Origin: Treponema peruense
Lineage (GTDB): Bacteria; Spirochaetota; Spirochaetia; Treponematales; Treponemataceae
Assembly: GCF_016117655.1 (NCBI RefSeq)
Contig: NZ_CP064936.1
Location: 1,984,001-2,048,000 of the forward strand
Direction of reading: 5' to 3'
Length of the DNA: 64,000 nucleotides
Shown: in pieces, positions 6,310-15,607 of the stretch
Layout of the letters: the number at the start of each line of letters is the position of its first letter
Position numbering within the stretch: position 1 is the stretch's first letter
Position numbers and translations under genes: made by a program
The notes under the pieces: generated by a model
Databases searched by the model: none
What the model was told of the DNA's origin: nothing
Seen by the model: only the letters and a program-made list of their open reading frames with translations

Positions 6310-8583
6310 ATGGTCCAGAAAGAAGAATGGAACGGATTTGAAGGAAGACTGTGGCGCGAAGAAGTAAATGTTCGCGACTTCATTCAGAACAACTACACAC
6401 CTTATGACGGAGACAAGAGTTTCCTGGCAGGTCCAACCGAAGCTACAAACAAGCTTTGGGGCAAGCTTCAGGAACTTCAGGCCGAGGAACGCAAGAAGGG
6501 CGGAGTTCTCGACATGGATACAGACATTGTATCTGGCATCACGTCACATAAGCCCGGATACATCTCAGAGGACCTCAAGGGACTCGAAGCTGTTGTCGGA
6601 CTTCAGACAGACAAGCCTCTCAAGAGAGCTTTCATGCCTTACGGCGGAATCAAGATGGCAGAAGAAGCCTGCGAACAGTACGGCTACAAGCCCAATCCTG
6701 AACTCCACAAGATTTTTACAGAGTATCACAAGACACACAACCAGGGTGTTTTTGATGCTTACACACCAGAGATTCGTGCAGCACGCAAGGCTCACATTCT
6801 TACAGGTTTGCCAGATACATACGGACGCGGACGCATCGTAGGAGACTACCGCCGTATCGCTCTTTATGGTATTGACTACCTTATCTCACAGAAGAAGTAC
6901 GACCTTGCCAACATCGGCGACGGAACTATGACAGATGACGTTATTCGTCTTCGTGAAGAAGTTGCTGACCAGATTAAGGCTCTTGTACAGATGAAAGAAA
7001 TGGCCGCTTCTTACGGATTCGACATTTCAAAGCCTGCAAAGAACGCACGCGAAGCATTCCAGTGGCTTTACTTCGGCTACCTGGCAGCTATCAAGACACA
7101 GAACGGTGCAGCTATGTCTGTAGGACGTATTTCTACATTCCTCGACATCTACATCGAGCGTGACCTTAAGGCCGGAATTCTTAACGAATCACAGGCTCAG
7201 GAACTCGTAGACCACATTGTTATGAAGTTCCGCATGGTAAAATTTGCACGCATCACTTCATACAACCAGCTCTTCTCAGGAGACCCGGTTTGGGCAACTC
7301 TCGAAGTAGCAGGTCTTGGACAGGACGGACGCTCAATGGTAACAAAGAACGACTTCCGTTTCCTGCACACTCTTGAGAACATGGGTCCTTCACCGGAGCC
7401 AAACCTTACAGTTCTCTATTCAAAGAGACTTCCAATCAACTTCCGCAAGTACGCTGCATACATTTCTGTAGCAACAAGTTCAATCCAGTACGAAAACGAC
7501 GATGTTATGCGTCCAATCTGGGGCGATGACTACTCTATCTGCTGCTGCGTTTCTGCAACACAGACTGGAAAGGAAATGCAGTTCTTCGGAGCACGCGCAA
7601 ACCTTGCAAAGGCTCTTCTTTACGCGCTCAACGGCGGTAAGGACGAAGGTCTTGTTCCGGGTATGCAGGTTGGACCGGCTTATGCACCTATCACAGCCGA
7701 TGTTCTTAACTATGACGAAGTTATGGCAAAGTATGATCTCTACCTTGAATGGCTTGCAGACATCTACGTGAATACACTTAACCTTATTCACTACATGCAC
7801 GACAAGTACTTCTACGAGGCAGCAGAGCTTTCTCTTATTGACACAGACGTTCGCCGCACATTTGCTACAGGTATTGCAGGATTCAGCCACGTTGTTGACT
7901 CACTCTCTGCCATTAAGTATGCAAAGGTTACAGCAATCCGCGAAACTGCAGAAGGCCCCACAAAGGGTCTCGTAAAGGACTTCAAGATTGAAGGTGACTT
8001 CCCGCGCTATGGTAACGACGATGACCGTGCAGACGACATCGCAATCTGGCTGCTCAAGACCTTTATGGCAAAGATCAAGAAGCACCACACATACCGCAAT
8101 TCTGAACCTACAACATCTATCCTTACAATTACATCAAACGTTGTATACGGTAAGGCAACAGGTGCTCTTCCTGACGGACGTGCAGCCGGCGAGCCATTCT
8201 CACCGGGAGCAAACCCATCTTACGGCGCAGAAAAGAACGGACTTCTTGCTTCACTCAACTCTGTTGCAAAGGTTCCGTACGAGTATGCTCTTGACGGTAT
8301 CTCTAACACCCAGACAATCAACCCGGGTGCACTGGGACACACAGATGAAGAGCGCGCAGACAAGCTCGTAACTGTTCTTGACGGATACTTCGAACAGGGT
8401 GCACACCACCTTAACGTAAACGTATTCGGAGTAGAAAAACTTCTTGATGCACAGGCTCACCCTGAAAAGCCTGAGTATGCTAACTTCACAATCCGTGTTT
8501 CAGGTTATGCAGTTAAGTTCATTAACCTTACCAAGGAACAGCAGGACGACGTTATTTCAAGAACTTGCCACGCCAGCCTGTAA
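6310..8583 (+). CDS. pflB: Formate acetyltransferase (pyruvate formate-lyase)
   Basis: A 757-residue glycyl-radical enzyme, the usual length, that converts pyruvate and CoA to acetyl-CoA and formate in anaerobic fermentation. The active-site cysteines lie in [14 protein letters not shown] (C411-C413); E. coli has two adjacent cysteines here, so the third is unusual. The radical glycine is G732 in RVSGYAVKF near the C-terminus. AGAGG precedes the ATG. The activase gene follows 8 nt after the stop. The gene uses codons typical of very high expression, with many C-ending Asn, Lys-AAG and Arg-CGC codons. Confidence 0.97.
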   Translation: MVQKEEWNGFEGRLWREEVNVRDFIQNNYTPYDGDKSFLAGPTEATNKLWGKLQELQAEERKKGGVLDMDTDIVSGITSHKPGYISEDLKGLEAVVGLQTDKPLKRAFMPYGGIKMAEEACEQYGYKPNPELHKIFTEYHKTHNQGVFDAYTPEIRAARKAHILTGLPDTYGRGRIVGDYRRIALYGIDYLISQKKYDLANIGDGTMTDDVIRLREEVADQIKALVQMKEMAASYGFDISKPAKNAREAFQWLYFGYLAAIKTQNGAAMSVGRISTFLDIYIERDLKAGILNESQAQELVDHIVMKFRMVKFARITSYNQLFSGDPVWATLEVAGLGQDGRSMVTKNDFRFLHTLENMGPSPEPNLTVLYSKRLPINFRKYAAYISVATSSIQYENDDVMRPIWGDDYSICCCVSATQTGKEMQFFGARANLAKALLYALNGGKDEGLVPGMQVGPAYAPITADVLNYDEVMAKYDLYLEWLADIYVNTLNLIHYMHDKYFYEAAELSLIDTDVRRTFATGIAGFSHVVDSLSAIKYAKVTAIRETAEGPTKGLVKDFKIEGDFPRYGNDDDRADDIAIWLLKTFMAKIKKHHTYRNSEPTTSILTITSNVVYGKATGALPDGRAAGEPFSPGANPSYGAEKNGLLASLNSVAKVPYEYALDGISNTQTINPGALGHTDEERADKLVTVLDGYFEQGAHHLNVNVFGVEKLLDAQAHPEKPEYANFTIRVSGYAVKFINLTKEQQDDVISRTCHASL

Positions 8584-8591
8584 GGAGACAT

Positions 8592-9383
8592 ATGACAGAC
8601 AGTTCTGAAACATCAGGACAGTCTGTGTATGGTTACATTCACTCTACGGAATCATTCGGTTCCGTAGACGGGCCCGGAGTCAGATTCATTATATTTGTTT
8701 CCGGCTGCCCGCTCCGATGCAAGTACTGCCACAATCCCGACACCTGGAAAATGGAAGACGGAGAGCGCTTTACTTCTGACGAGATGCTTGCAAAAGCCCT
8801 CAGATACCGCCCGTATTGGAAAAATATTGGCGGTATTACTGTTTCTGGGGGTGAGCCTCTTTCCCAGATTGATTTTGTTTTGGATCTGTTTAAAAAGGCA
8901 AAGCAGAATAATGTAAACACATGCATAGACACGTCCGGCGGACCGTTTACAGCAGAAGGCCCCTGGTTTGAAAAGTTCCAGGAACTTATGAAATACACAG
9001 ATCTTCTTCTTGTTGACATAAAGCATATCGACGAAGAATCCCATGTTGAACTTACCGGGCATACAGGAAAGAACATAAAGGAAATGTTCCGCTATCTTTC
9101 CGACACAAACAAGCCTATATGGATAAGGCACGTACTTGTTCCAGGAATTACCGACGATGACGGTGCGCTTGAGAGAACAAGGGACTTTATACGCACACTC
9201 AATAACGTAAAGCGCGTGGAAGTTCTTCCCTACCACACTCTGGGCAGAATGAAATACCAGAAAATGGGTATTCCGTACAGACTTGAAGGTGTAGATTCCC
9301 CAACCGCTGACCGACAGGCAAACGCAAGGGCAATTCTTGAGTGTGACAAATACACAGCCTGGGAAACCGAGTTTTTGAATTAA
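8592..9383 (+). CDS. pflA: Pyruvate formate-lyase activating enzyme
   Basis: A 263-residue radical SAM enzyme that places the glycyl radical on PflB. The 4Fe-4S cysteines are C39, C43 and C46 in CPLRCKYCHNPDTW, and the SAM-binding GGE is in TVSGGEPL. The start at 8592 follows AAGGAG; an upstream in-frame ATG at 8565 would overlap pflB. It is co-transcribed with pflB and ends at a strong terminator. Confidence 0.96.
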   Translation: MTDSSETSGQSVYGYIHSTESFGSVDGPGVRFIIFVSGCPLRCKYCHNPDTWKMEDGERFTSDEMLAKALRYRPYWKNIGGITVSGGEPLSQIDFVLDLFKKAKQNNVNTCIDTSGGPFTAEGPWFEKFQELMKYTDLLLVDIKHIDEESHVELTGHTGKNIKEMFRYLSDTNKPIWIRHVLVPGITDDDGALERTRDFIRTLNNVKRVEVLPYHTLGRMKYQKMGIPYRLEGVDSPTADRQANARAILECDKYTAWETEFLN

Positions 9384-9390
9384 GAATAAA

Positions 9391-9427
9391 AATGTCTGTC
9401 TCATTCTTTTGGGACAGACATTTTTTT
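9391..9427 (+). terminator. Terminator of pflB-pflA
   Basis: The stem AATGTCTGTC (9391-9400) pairs with GACAGACATT (9413-9422), followed by a run of seven T. The stretch 9428-9571 between it and the next promoter is A/T-rich and shows no gene. Confidence 0.85.
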
Positions 9428-9571
9428 GTGAAAACCTTCACACTGATTTTAATTTATTTCCGTTTTTTACAAGTTTTTTTATTGAAATAATCTTAAATAT
9501 TAACAGACACATCTCTTTATTTTCATATATAAAAACAAATTAGCATAACAAAAGCAGCATTAACCCACCAT

Positions 9572-9600
9572 TTGCATAAAAAAAACAATATTACTAGTAT
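9572..9600 (+). promoter_or_regulatory. Promoter of the outer-membrane barrel gene
   Basis: TTGCAT (9572-9577), a 17-bp spacer and TAGTAT (9595-9600). The leader of about 35 nt carries an AAGGAG before the ATG at 9642. Confidence 0.55.
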
Positions 9601-9641
9601 TAGAACCGCAGTGCAAACAGGCACAGGCAAGGAGTAAACTT

Positions 9642-10598
9642 ATGAAAATGAATTTAAAGGGAACAATTGCAGCTGTCGCATTGGTTTTTGGAATGTCAGC
9701 CGTTTCTGCAGAAGGTCTTTCTTTTGGCGGATACTTCCGCACGGGAGCTGCATTCAATCTTGACTCAGATGCATCTAAGGCAGAAGCTAAATATGCAGAA
9801 GGAAACTACTACGGCGGTGGAGACAGACTTCGCCTTAACATCGCTTATGATTCAGGCAGTGCAGGAGTAACATTCCGCTTCCAAAATGCCGCAACAGGTG
9901 CTTACTTCAGCGAAGATAACGTAAAGTGGGCAATGGGTTATGCAAAACTTTTTGACGGACTTGTAGTTGCAGAAGCAGGTATTCTTACAGACTCATACAC
10001 AGGTTCTGACGGTTGGGAAGGATATGATTTCTCTGGCAGCAAGGGAATTGGTCTTGTTGTTCTTCCTGTAGAAGGACTTGCAATCCAGTCAACATTCCTT
10101 TTGGACGGAACTTATGCAGACGTTGGGGATCTTACACTCAACGCAAAATATACTGCAGACGGTTTTGCTGTAGCAGGCGGATACAAGTTCAGCGGTGAAG
10201 CTTTTGGTTATGTAGGAATTTCTGCTGTAGAAGATCTTTCTGCAGCATTCGAAGTAAAGTGGGTAAAAGACTCTACTCTTGACTTTGTAGAAGACATCGG
10301 ATATTCATTCACAGATTCTTTCAGCGCAGGACTTCTTGCATACGAAAGACTCGGCGGTGATGACCCGGTATTTGAATTCAACCCGCACGCAATGTTTGGA
10401 ATTGACGACACATTTGCAGTTTCTGCAGAAAGCTACATTACAGTTCCAACAGCAGAAGGAGAAGATGTAAGCTTTACTGTAACACCAGCCCTCTGGATAA
10501 GCGTACCAAAGGCAACAGTAAGCGTATTCTACACATTCAAAAAAGCCGGCGACACTACAACAAACGTTGCCGGTGCAGGTGTAAAAGTTGCTCTCTAA
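9642..10598 (+). CDS. Outer-membrane beta-barrel protein
   Basis: A 318-residue secreted protein. Residues 1-23 are a signal peptide (KGTIAAVALVFGMSAVSAEG) with an AXA-type cleavage site. The rest is a series of short alternating strands with Gly and aromatic residues, such as GYFRTGAAF, DRLRLNIAYDSG, GVTFRFQNAATGAYF and TVSVFYTF, ending in a strand with a terminal Leu. This is the pattern of a porin-like barrel. It is a single gene with its own promoter and terminator. Similar barrels are common in treponemes, but substrate and exact family are not evident. Confidence 0.75.
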   Translation: MKMNLKGTIAAVALVFGMSAVSAEGLSFGGYFRTGAAFNLDSDASKAEAKYAEGNYYGGGDRLRLNIAYDSGSAGVTFRFQNAATGAYFSEDNVKWAMGYAKLFDGLVVAEAGILTDSYTGSDGWEGYDFSGSKGIGLVVLPVEGLAIQSTFLLDGTYADVGDLTLNAKYTADGFAVAGGYKFSGEAFGYVGISAVEDLSAAFEVKWVKDSTLDFVEDIGYSFTDSFSAGLLAYERLGGDDPVFEFNPHAMFGIDDTFAVSAESYITVPTAEGEDVSFTVTPALWISVPKATVSVFYTFKKAGDTTTNVAGAGVKVAL

Positions 10599-10622
10599 TT
10601 CAAAAAATTAGATTACAAAATC

Positions 10623-10655
10623 GAGGCTGTCTGTAAGGGCAGTCTCTTTTTTTTT
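10623..10655 (+). terminator. Terminator after the barrel gene
   Basis: GAGGCTG (10623-10629) pairs with CAGTCTC (10640-10646, one G-U pair), followed by nine T. Confidence 0.75.
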
Positions 10656-10669
10656 AAGCAGATTTATTC

Positions 10670-10675
10670 TATACT
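10670..10675 (+). promoter_or_regulatory. -10 box six bases before rnhA
   Basis: TATACT ends six bases before the ATG at 10682, with no SD between. A T-rich tract lies at the -35 position instead of a consensus hexamer. Confidence 0.5.
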
Positions 10676-10681
10676 GTCTGA

Positions 10682-11146
10682 ATGGAAAATATCACAAATA
10701 ATGAAATTGTAATTTATACAGACGGTGGTTGCAGCGGAAACCCGGGGCCGGGCGGCTGGGGATGCGTAATTCTTGACGGTACAAAAGAAACAACTCTTTC
10801 GGGAGGGGAATCGCCCACTACAAACAACAGAATGGAACTTACAGCGGCAATAAGTGCTTTAAGGGCAGTATGCGACAGTCCCGAATTAAAATGCCGCCCG
10901 GTTTGCGTCTACTCTGACAGTCAGTATGTTAAAAACGGAATTACTTCGTGGATAAAAAACTGGAAAAAAAACGGCTGGAAAACTGCCGCCAAAAAGAGTG
11001 TTCTTAACAAAGATCTTTGGGAAGAACTGGACATTTTATTCAACTCGCTTTCTGTAGAATGGAAATGGGTCAAAGGCCACGCCGGAATAAAATACAACGA
11101 AATATGCGACAGTCTTTGTCAGGAAGAGATTCACAAAAGAATGTAA
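10682..11146 (+). CDS. rnhA: Ribonuclease HI
   Basis: A 154-residue enzyme that degrades the RNA strand of RNA-DNA hybrids. The catalytic carboxylates are all present: D14 in IYTDGGCSGNPGPGGWG, E52 in RMELTAA, D79 in VYSDSQYV and D143 in ICDSL, with H132 in VKGHAG. The length is normal and the basic handle WIKNWKKNGWKT is intact. It stands alone between two terminators and probably has a leaderless transcript. Confidence 0.96.
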   Translation: MENITNNEIVIYTDGGCSGNPGPGGWGCVILDGTKETTLSGGESPTTNNRMELTAAISALRAVCDSPELKCRPVCVYSDSQYVKNGITSWIKNWKKNGWKTAAKKSVLNKDLWEELDILFNSLSVEWKWVKGHAGIKYNEICDSLCQEEIHKRM

Positions 11147-11148
11147 AT

Positions 11149-11180
11149 AAGAATAATCTGTCTTCGGGCAGATTATTCTT
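11149..11180 (+). terminator. Terminator of rnhA
   Basis: The 12-bp stem AAGAATAATCTG (11149-11160) and CAGATTATTCTT (11169-11180) encloses a UUCG-type loop. Confidence 0.8.
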
Positions 11181-11184
11181 ATTA

Positions 11185-11214
11185 TAAAAAATGGCGCCTA
11201 TCTTAAAGACGCCA
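11185..11214 (-). terminator. Terminator of the RND efflux operon
   Basis: On the minus strand TGGCG and CGCCA arms (11210-11214 and 11192-11196) are followed by six T (11185-11190). Confidence 0.65.
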
Positions 11215-11239
11215 CCCTTTTGCAGACTAAAAGAATGCT

Positions 11240-11527
11240 CTAAAGTTCTTCGGCCCTAACCGCGAACATTTTTATTCCCTCGCTCTTGAACTTTTTTTTG
11301 ACACTGGCAATTACAGCCTTTGCAACAGGAAGTTCGCTGTCCTCTATGTAGCTTATAAGAACAAAATTTGTTTCGGGCCATGTAGTGGTTCCAAGCTTTC
11401 TGTCAGCACCGCCGCGCCCGTAAACAAGCGGAACAGTTGTATAAAGAATGTGCGGCAGATTTTCTTCAAGTGCACCCGTTATTTCTTCTTCTACCGATTT
11501 ATTCGAAATTATTTCAATCCTGTACAT
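11240..11527 (-). CDS. PG0541-type small protein linked to RND pump
   Basis: A 95-residue cytosolic protein, last gene of the efflux operon; its start overlaps the 3' end of the RND gene by 14 nt. The alternation of strands and helices (MYRIEIISNKSVEEEITGAL, NFVLISYIEDSE, AVIASVKKKFKSEGIKMF) resembles a PII-like ferredoxin fold. Proteins of this size at this position are known as PG0541-family transporter-associated proteins. A regulatory role on the pump is plausible but not shown. Confidence 0.7.
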   Translation of the reverse strand: MYRIEIISNKSVEEEITGALEENLPHILYTTVPLVYGRGGADRKLGTTTWPETNFVLISYIEDSELPVAKAVIASVKKKFKSEGIKMFAVRAEEL

Positions 11528-14500
11528 TTTTTCTCCCTAAAATATCAGCCGGAATTTCAACTACAACACCGCTTTTTTCTGTCTTTTTTTCCTTCATGAT
11601 AAGTGAATACAAAACAGGAATAAAGAACAGAGTAACAAATGTAGAACTCGTAAGTCCTCCTACTACGGCAACACCAATCGGCTGAACCATTCCGGCACTT
11701 CCGCTTGTGGCAAAGCACATAGGAATCATTCCAAGAATTGTCGTAAGAGTTGTCATGAGAACCGGGCGCAAACGGCTGCATCCTGCTTCAAGACATGCTT
11801 CCTTTTTCTTCATTCCGCGGTCAACCAGAAGGTTTGTGTAGTCAACAAGAATAATTCCGTTGTTAACGACTATTCCGACAAGCATAATAAGACCGATTGC
11901 ACTCATCATCGAGATAGGCTGGTTTGTAAGCTTGTAAATTGCAACGACACCTATAATCAGGAACGGAATGGTTGTAAGGTTGATTATCGGAGCCTTAAAG
12001 CTTTCGTAAGTTGCAGCCATTACTCCGAATACCAGAATAATTGCCATAACGATAATCAGAAGATATGTCTTTGCCTGACTTTGCATGTCCTGCCATGAGC
12101 CTTCATAACTTACCGTTACGCCTTCGGGAATTACAAACGATTCTGCAATTCCGTCTTTAATCATATCTTCCACAACATTTGCATTCTTTTCAGAAATAAT
12201 GTTTGCAGTTACGTGAACAATTCTTGTGCGGTTTTCATGAGAGATTGTTACAGGTCCAAGCCCCTTGACTACTTTTGCAAAGTTCGCAACGCTTACAAGA
12301 CCGTTTGTTCCGGATACATAAATCTGTTCAAGGTCAATTACGTTACTTCTGTCTTCGGGACGCAACATTACGTATACAGTATAATCTTCGCCGTCCTGTC
12401 TGTAAACTGTGCTGGCAGTTCCTTCTATGCTGGCGTTTATTTCATTTGCAACAGTGTAAACGTTAACGCCAAAGTTGTAGGCACGCTGGCGGTCTATTTC
12501 TATTTCTACCTGCGGAAGTCCTTCGTTTGTGTCTATGGAAGGTTCGCCTATGTCAGGAATGCTGCTCATTACGTCAGACACTTTTTTTGCAACCTCAAGT
12601 GCATTGTCCAGACTGGAAGAACGGATTGCAATGTCAAGATCGTCTCCTGTCATCTGTCTGCCCATTCCCTGTCCAAACGAGAATGTTACATCGGTAAAGT
12701 CGGCAAAATGTTTTCTGAGCTTATTCTGAATTGTAACATCATTGTCTATCTGTTTGTCACTTTCGGGAAGCTGAATCTGAATGGAGCCGCTGTAAGACGA
12801 ACCGCTTCTTCCGCCCGAACCGACTGTTGTAATAAGAGTTTTGTAACCTTCAATTTCGGACTCGATAATATGCTGGAACTGTTTTACAACTGCTGTAGTT
12901 TCGTCAAGCGTTGTTCCGACAGGAAGAGTCATTTTTACGGTAACGCTGTCATCGTGTCCTCCGGGCATCATGTTAATGCGCATAGTCGGAATAAGCATAA
13001 AGCTTGCAACAAGTGCCGTTGCACATACAATTACAGTTACTGCCCTGTGGTTAAGAGCGGCTTTTAGAATTTTTCTGTAAACGCGGTCAATTGCACTCTG
13101 GCATGAATTAAAGAATCCGTAGAGCTTGATAAGAAATTTGTTTTTAACCGGCTTTTCGCTTCTATTCGTAAGTGGAAGGAAATGGCCTGCAAGAACAGGA
13201 ACCAGAAAAATTGCAACAAAAAGACTGCTTACGAGAGCAATAACAATTGTAAAAATAATGCCCTTGAACATCTGTCCCATAAAGCCAAGATCTTTCATAA
13301 AAAGAAGGAAAGGAACAAATACGCAGATTGTCGTAAGGTTTCCCGAGATTACGGAACTTATCATTTCCTGGCTTCCAAGAATAGCTGCAATTCTTGGCTT
13401 GGCTCCCCTTGAGCGGTAGGAATAAATGTTGTCTATCATAACAATTGACGCATCAACAATCATTCCTACACCAAGAATAAGTCCGGTAAGGGTCATCATA
13501 TTCAGTGTAATTCCAGCAAGGTTCATACACAGAAGTGTTATGATAATTGAAAGCGGAATTGAAATTGCAATAATAATTGTTGTCTTGAAAGAACACAGGA
13601 ATATGTAAAGTATAATTACAGCAAGTACAAGTCCCTGCCAGGCGCTGTCCAAAAGCGTTGCAATTGTATCACGTATTCCTTCAGTATCGTCACGGATTAT
13701 TTCAAGAGAAATGTCTTCGGGAAGAGTGCGTTCAAGTTCGTCAATTTTTTGGTAAACTGCATCGGCTACAGTAACACTGTTTTCTCCGGACTGCTTTGTT
13801 ATTGAAACATACACACCGGGAAGACCGTTTATGTAAACTATGCTGGATGCATCTTTGTACCCCATGTAGGCGCGTCCAATGTCAGAAAGTTTTACATCAT
13901 AGCCGTTTACTGTTTTTACAACAGTATTGCTTATTTCATCAATGTCAGAATATTCGCCGGTTGTTCTAATTGAATAGTCCGTTTTTCCTTCAGTAATTGT
14001 TCCGCCGCCGAGTTCTATATTCTGCTTGGCAAGGGTAGAAGAAACGCCGCTTAAAGTAAGGCCGTAAGCCTGAAGTCTGTTCTGGTCAAGTTCAACGCGC
14101 ACAATCTGTTCGCGGCCACCCATTGTATTTGCTTCCCCTACACCGTTTGCCTGCTCAAGAACATCTACAATGTTGTCGTCCGCAATTTTTTTAAGTTCAT
14201 CTACAGAACGGTTTCCGCGGACGGCAATGCGCATGATAGGCATACTGTTACTGTCCATTTTCATGATTGTAGGTGTAACATCGTCGGGAAGACTTCTTGT
14301 AACGCGGTCAAGTTTGTCACGCACGTCATTTGTAGCAATGTCCAAATCTGTTCCGTAGTTGAATTCAAGCGAAACAACACAACGTCCTTCAGAAGAACTC
14401 GAAGTAATATTCTTTAAATTGCTCAGACTTACAAGCGCATTTTCTATAGGTGTCGTAACTGATTTTTCTACTGACTCAGGGCCGGCGTTTGTATATGAAG

Positions 14501-14642
14501 CCATAACCATAAGATAAGGCATGTCAACATCAGGCATAAGGCTGATCGAAGTTCTGCTTAAGGTAAATATTCCGGTAAGGCCCAGAAGAATAAAAACCAT
14601 CAGCGTAAGAATCGGGTGCCGGAGAGTCTTTTCACTAACCAT
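11514..14642 (-). CDS. RND efflux transporter, inner-membrane permease
   Basis: A 1042-residue pump of the AcrB/HAE type, close to the usual length. A TM helix at the N-terminus (LTLMVFILLGLTGIFTL) is followed by a large periplasmic loop, TM2-6, a second periplasmic loop and TM7-12. The TM4 proton relay reads GMIVDASIVMIDN, with one Asp where AcrB has two. It should drive export of drugs, bile acids or other toxic compounds with the adaptor and TolC-like proteins encoded upstream. Its start overlaps the adaptor stop (TAATG). Substrates unknown. Confidence 0.93.
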   Translation of the reverse strand: MVSEKTLRHPILTLMVFILLGLTGIFTLSRTSISLMPDVDMPYLMVMASYTNAGPESVEKSVTTPIENALVSLSNLKNITSSSSEGRCVVSLEFNYGTDLDIATNDVRDKLDRVTRSLPDDVTPTIMKMDSNSMPIMRIAVRGNRSVDELKKIADDNIVDVLEQANGVGEANTMGGREQIVRVELDQNRLQAYGLTLSGVSSTLAKQNIELGGGTITEGKTDYSIRTTGEYSDIDEISNTVVKTVNGYDVKLSDIGRAYMGYKDASSIVYINGLPGVYVSITKQSGENSVTVADAVYQKIDELERTLPEDISLEIIRDDTEGIRDTIATLLDSAWQGLVLAVIILYIFLCSFKTTIIIAISIPLSIIITLLCMNLAGITLNMMTLTGLILGVGMIVDASIVMIDNIYSYRSRGAKPRIAAILGSQEMISSVISGNLTTICVFVPFLLFMKDLGFMGQMFKGIIFTIVIALVSSLFVAIFLVPVLAGHFLPLTNRSEKPVKNKFLIKLYGFFNSCQSAIDRVYRKILKAALNHRAVTVIVCATALVASFMLIPTMRINMMPGGHDDSVTVKMTLPVGTTLDETTAVVKQFQHIIESEIEGYKTLITTVGSGGRSGSSYSGSIQIQLPESDKQIDNDVTIQNKLRKHFADFTDVTFSFGQGMGRQMTGDDLDIAIRSSSLDNALEVAKKVSDVMSSIPDIGEPSIDTNEGLPQVEIEIDRQRAYNFGVNVYTVANEINASIEGTASTVYRQDGEDYTVYVMLRPEDRSNVIDLEQIYVSGTNGLVSVANFAKVVKGLGPVTISHENRTRIVHVTANIISEKNANVVEDMIKDGIAESFVIPEGVTVSYEGSWQDMQSQAKTYLLIIVMAIILVFGVMAATYESFKAPIINLTTIPFLIIGVVAIYKLTNQPISMMSAIGLIMLVGIVVNNGIILVDYTNLLVDRGMKKKEACLEAGCSRLRPVLMTTLTTILGMIPMCFATSGSAGMVQPIGVAVVGGLTSSTFVTLFFIPVLYSLIMKEKKTEKSGVVVEIPADILGRKNVQD

Positions 14643-15577
14643 TATTCTGCCTCCGTCTTTTGAATATCTTTAATCAAAGCGCCGTCGTAAAGAAGTCTTA
14701 TTCCTTCTACAACAACACGCTCGCCTTCTTCTATTCCGGAAAGAACCTGAACCGTATTGTCTACGGAATGTCCCAGTGTTACTTCGCGCTTTGAAACTGT
14801 TGTTCCGTCTGATGATGCAACATACAGAATATTTGTTCCGTCAAGTTCAATAACTGCACTTTCGGGAACAGTAATATAACCTTCGTAAAGAATTGTGTTC
14901 AGCTTTACTTTTGCAAACATTCCTGCGTTTATTCTTTCATCTTTTTCATCAAAGACCATTATGATTTCTTTTGTGCGGCTTTTGGGGTCAACAACAGGTG
15001 AAATGTTAACCACGCTCGCGCTGAACACTGTGTCGGAGTAAGCTTCTACTGTTACATCTGCGTGAAGGCCTTTTTTAAGTGCAGCAACATAGCGTTCAGG
15101 AATCTTTGATGTAATCTGAAGGTTTTTTACATCGCCTATTACAGTCAGCGCAGTCGAAGTAGAAACCTTTGCTCCAACTTCAAGCGGAGTGGAAGAAATT
15201 GTTCCCGAGATAGGTGCATAAACCGGACTGTTTGTAAACTGGGAACCAGGAACAGAAGGATCTACTTCTGCAATTACGTCGCCCTTCTTTACATGGGAGC
15301 CGAGCGAAACATAAACTTTTGCAATCTTTCCGCCAATGTCGGGGTAAACTTCTACAGAATTGCGGCTTTCGATTTCACCGTTTGTAAGGACATAATCCTG
15401 CAGTGCGTTAAGATGAGCTGTCTGGGTTCTGACCGTAACAGCAGTCCTTTCTGACTGACCGCCGTTCATTCCTTTAAAATCGGAACCGGATTTTCCGACA
15501 ACCTTAACATAGATAAATGTTCCCGCAAGAACAACAGCACAGACTGCAACAACAAATACGCTTTTTCTGATTTTCAT
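14642..15577 (-). CDS. RND efflux periplasmic adaptor (membrane fusion protein)
   Basis: A 311-residue protein with an N-terminal membrane anchor (VFVVAVCAVVLAGTFIYV). The barrel-sandwich/lipoyl part contains GGKIAKVYVSLGSHVKKGDV and SPVYAPISGTISSTPLEVGA, followed by the beta-barrel and membrane-proximal domains. It links the inner-membrane pump to the TolC-like channel. The helical hairpin is short, as in compact adaptors. The gene lies 30 nt after the channel gene and overlaps the pump gene. Confidence 0.9.
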   Translation of the reverse strand: MKIRKSVFVVAVCAVVLAGTFIYVKVVGKSGSDFKGMNGGQSERTAVTVRTQTAHLNALQDYVLTNGEIESRNSVEVYPDIGGKIAKVYVSLGSHVKKGDVIAEVDPSVPGSQFTNSPVYAPISGTISSTPLEVGAKVSTSTALTVIGDVKNLQITSKIPERYVAALKKGLHADVTVEAYSDTVFSASVVNISPVVDPKSRTKEIIMVFDEKDERINAGMFAKVKLNTILYEGYITVPESAVIELDGTNILYVASSDGTTVSKREVTLGHSVDNTVQVLSGIEEGERVVVEGIRLLYDGALIKDIQKTEAE

Positions 15578-15607
15578 TTTTCACATCCTATAAAAAAATC
15601 TATACAA

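Noticed and set aside
12213-13067. Long plus-strand open frame of 284 codons within the RND gene
   Set aside because: It is antisense to a clear RND permease and rich in Cys, Tyr and Phe, typical of a shadow frame; no SD or family resemblance.
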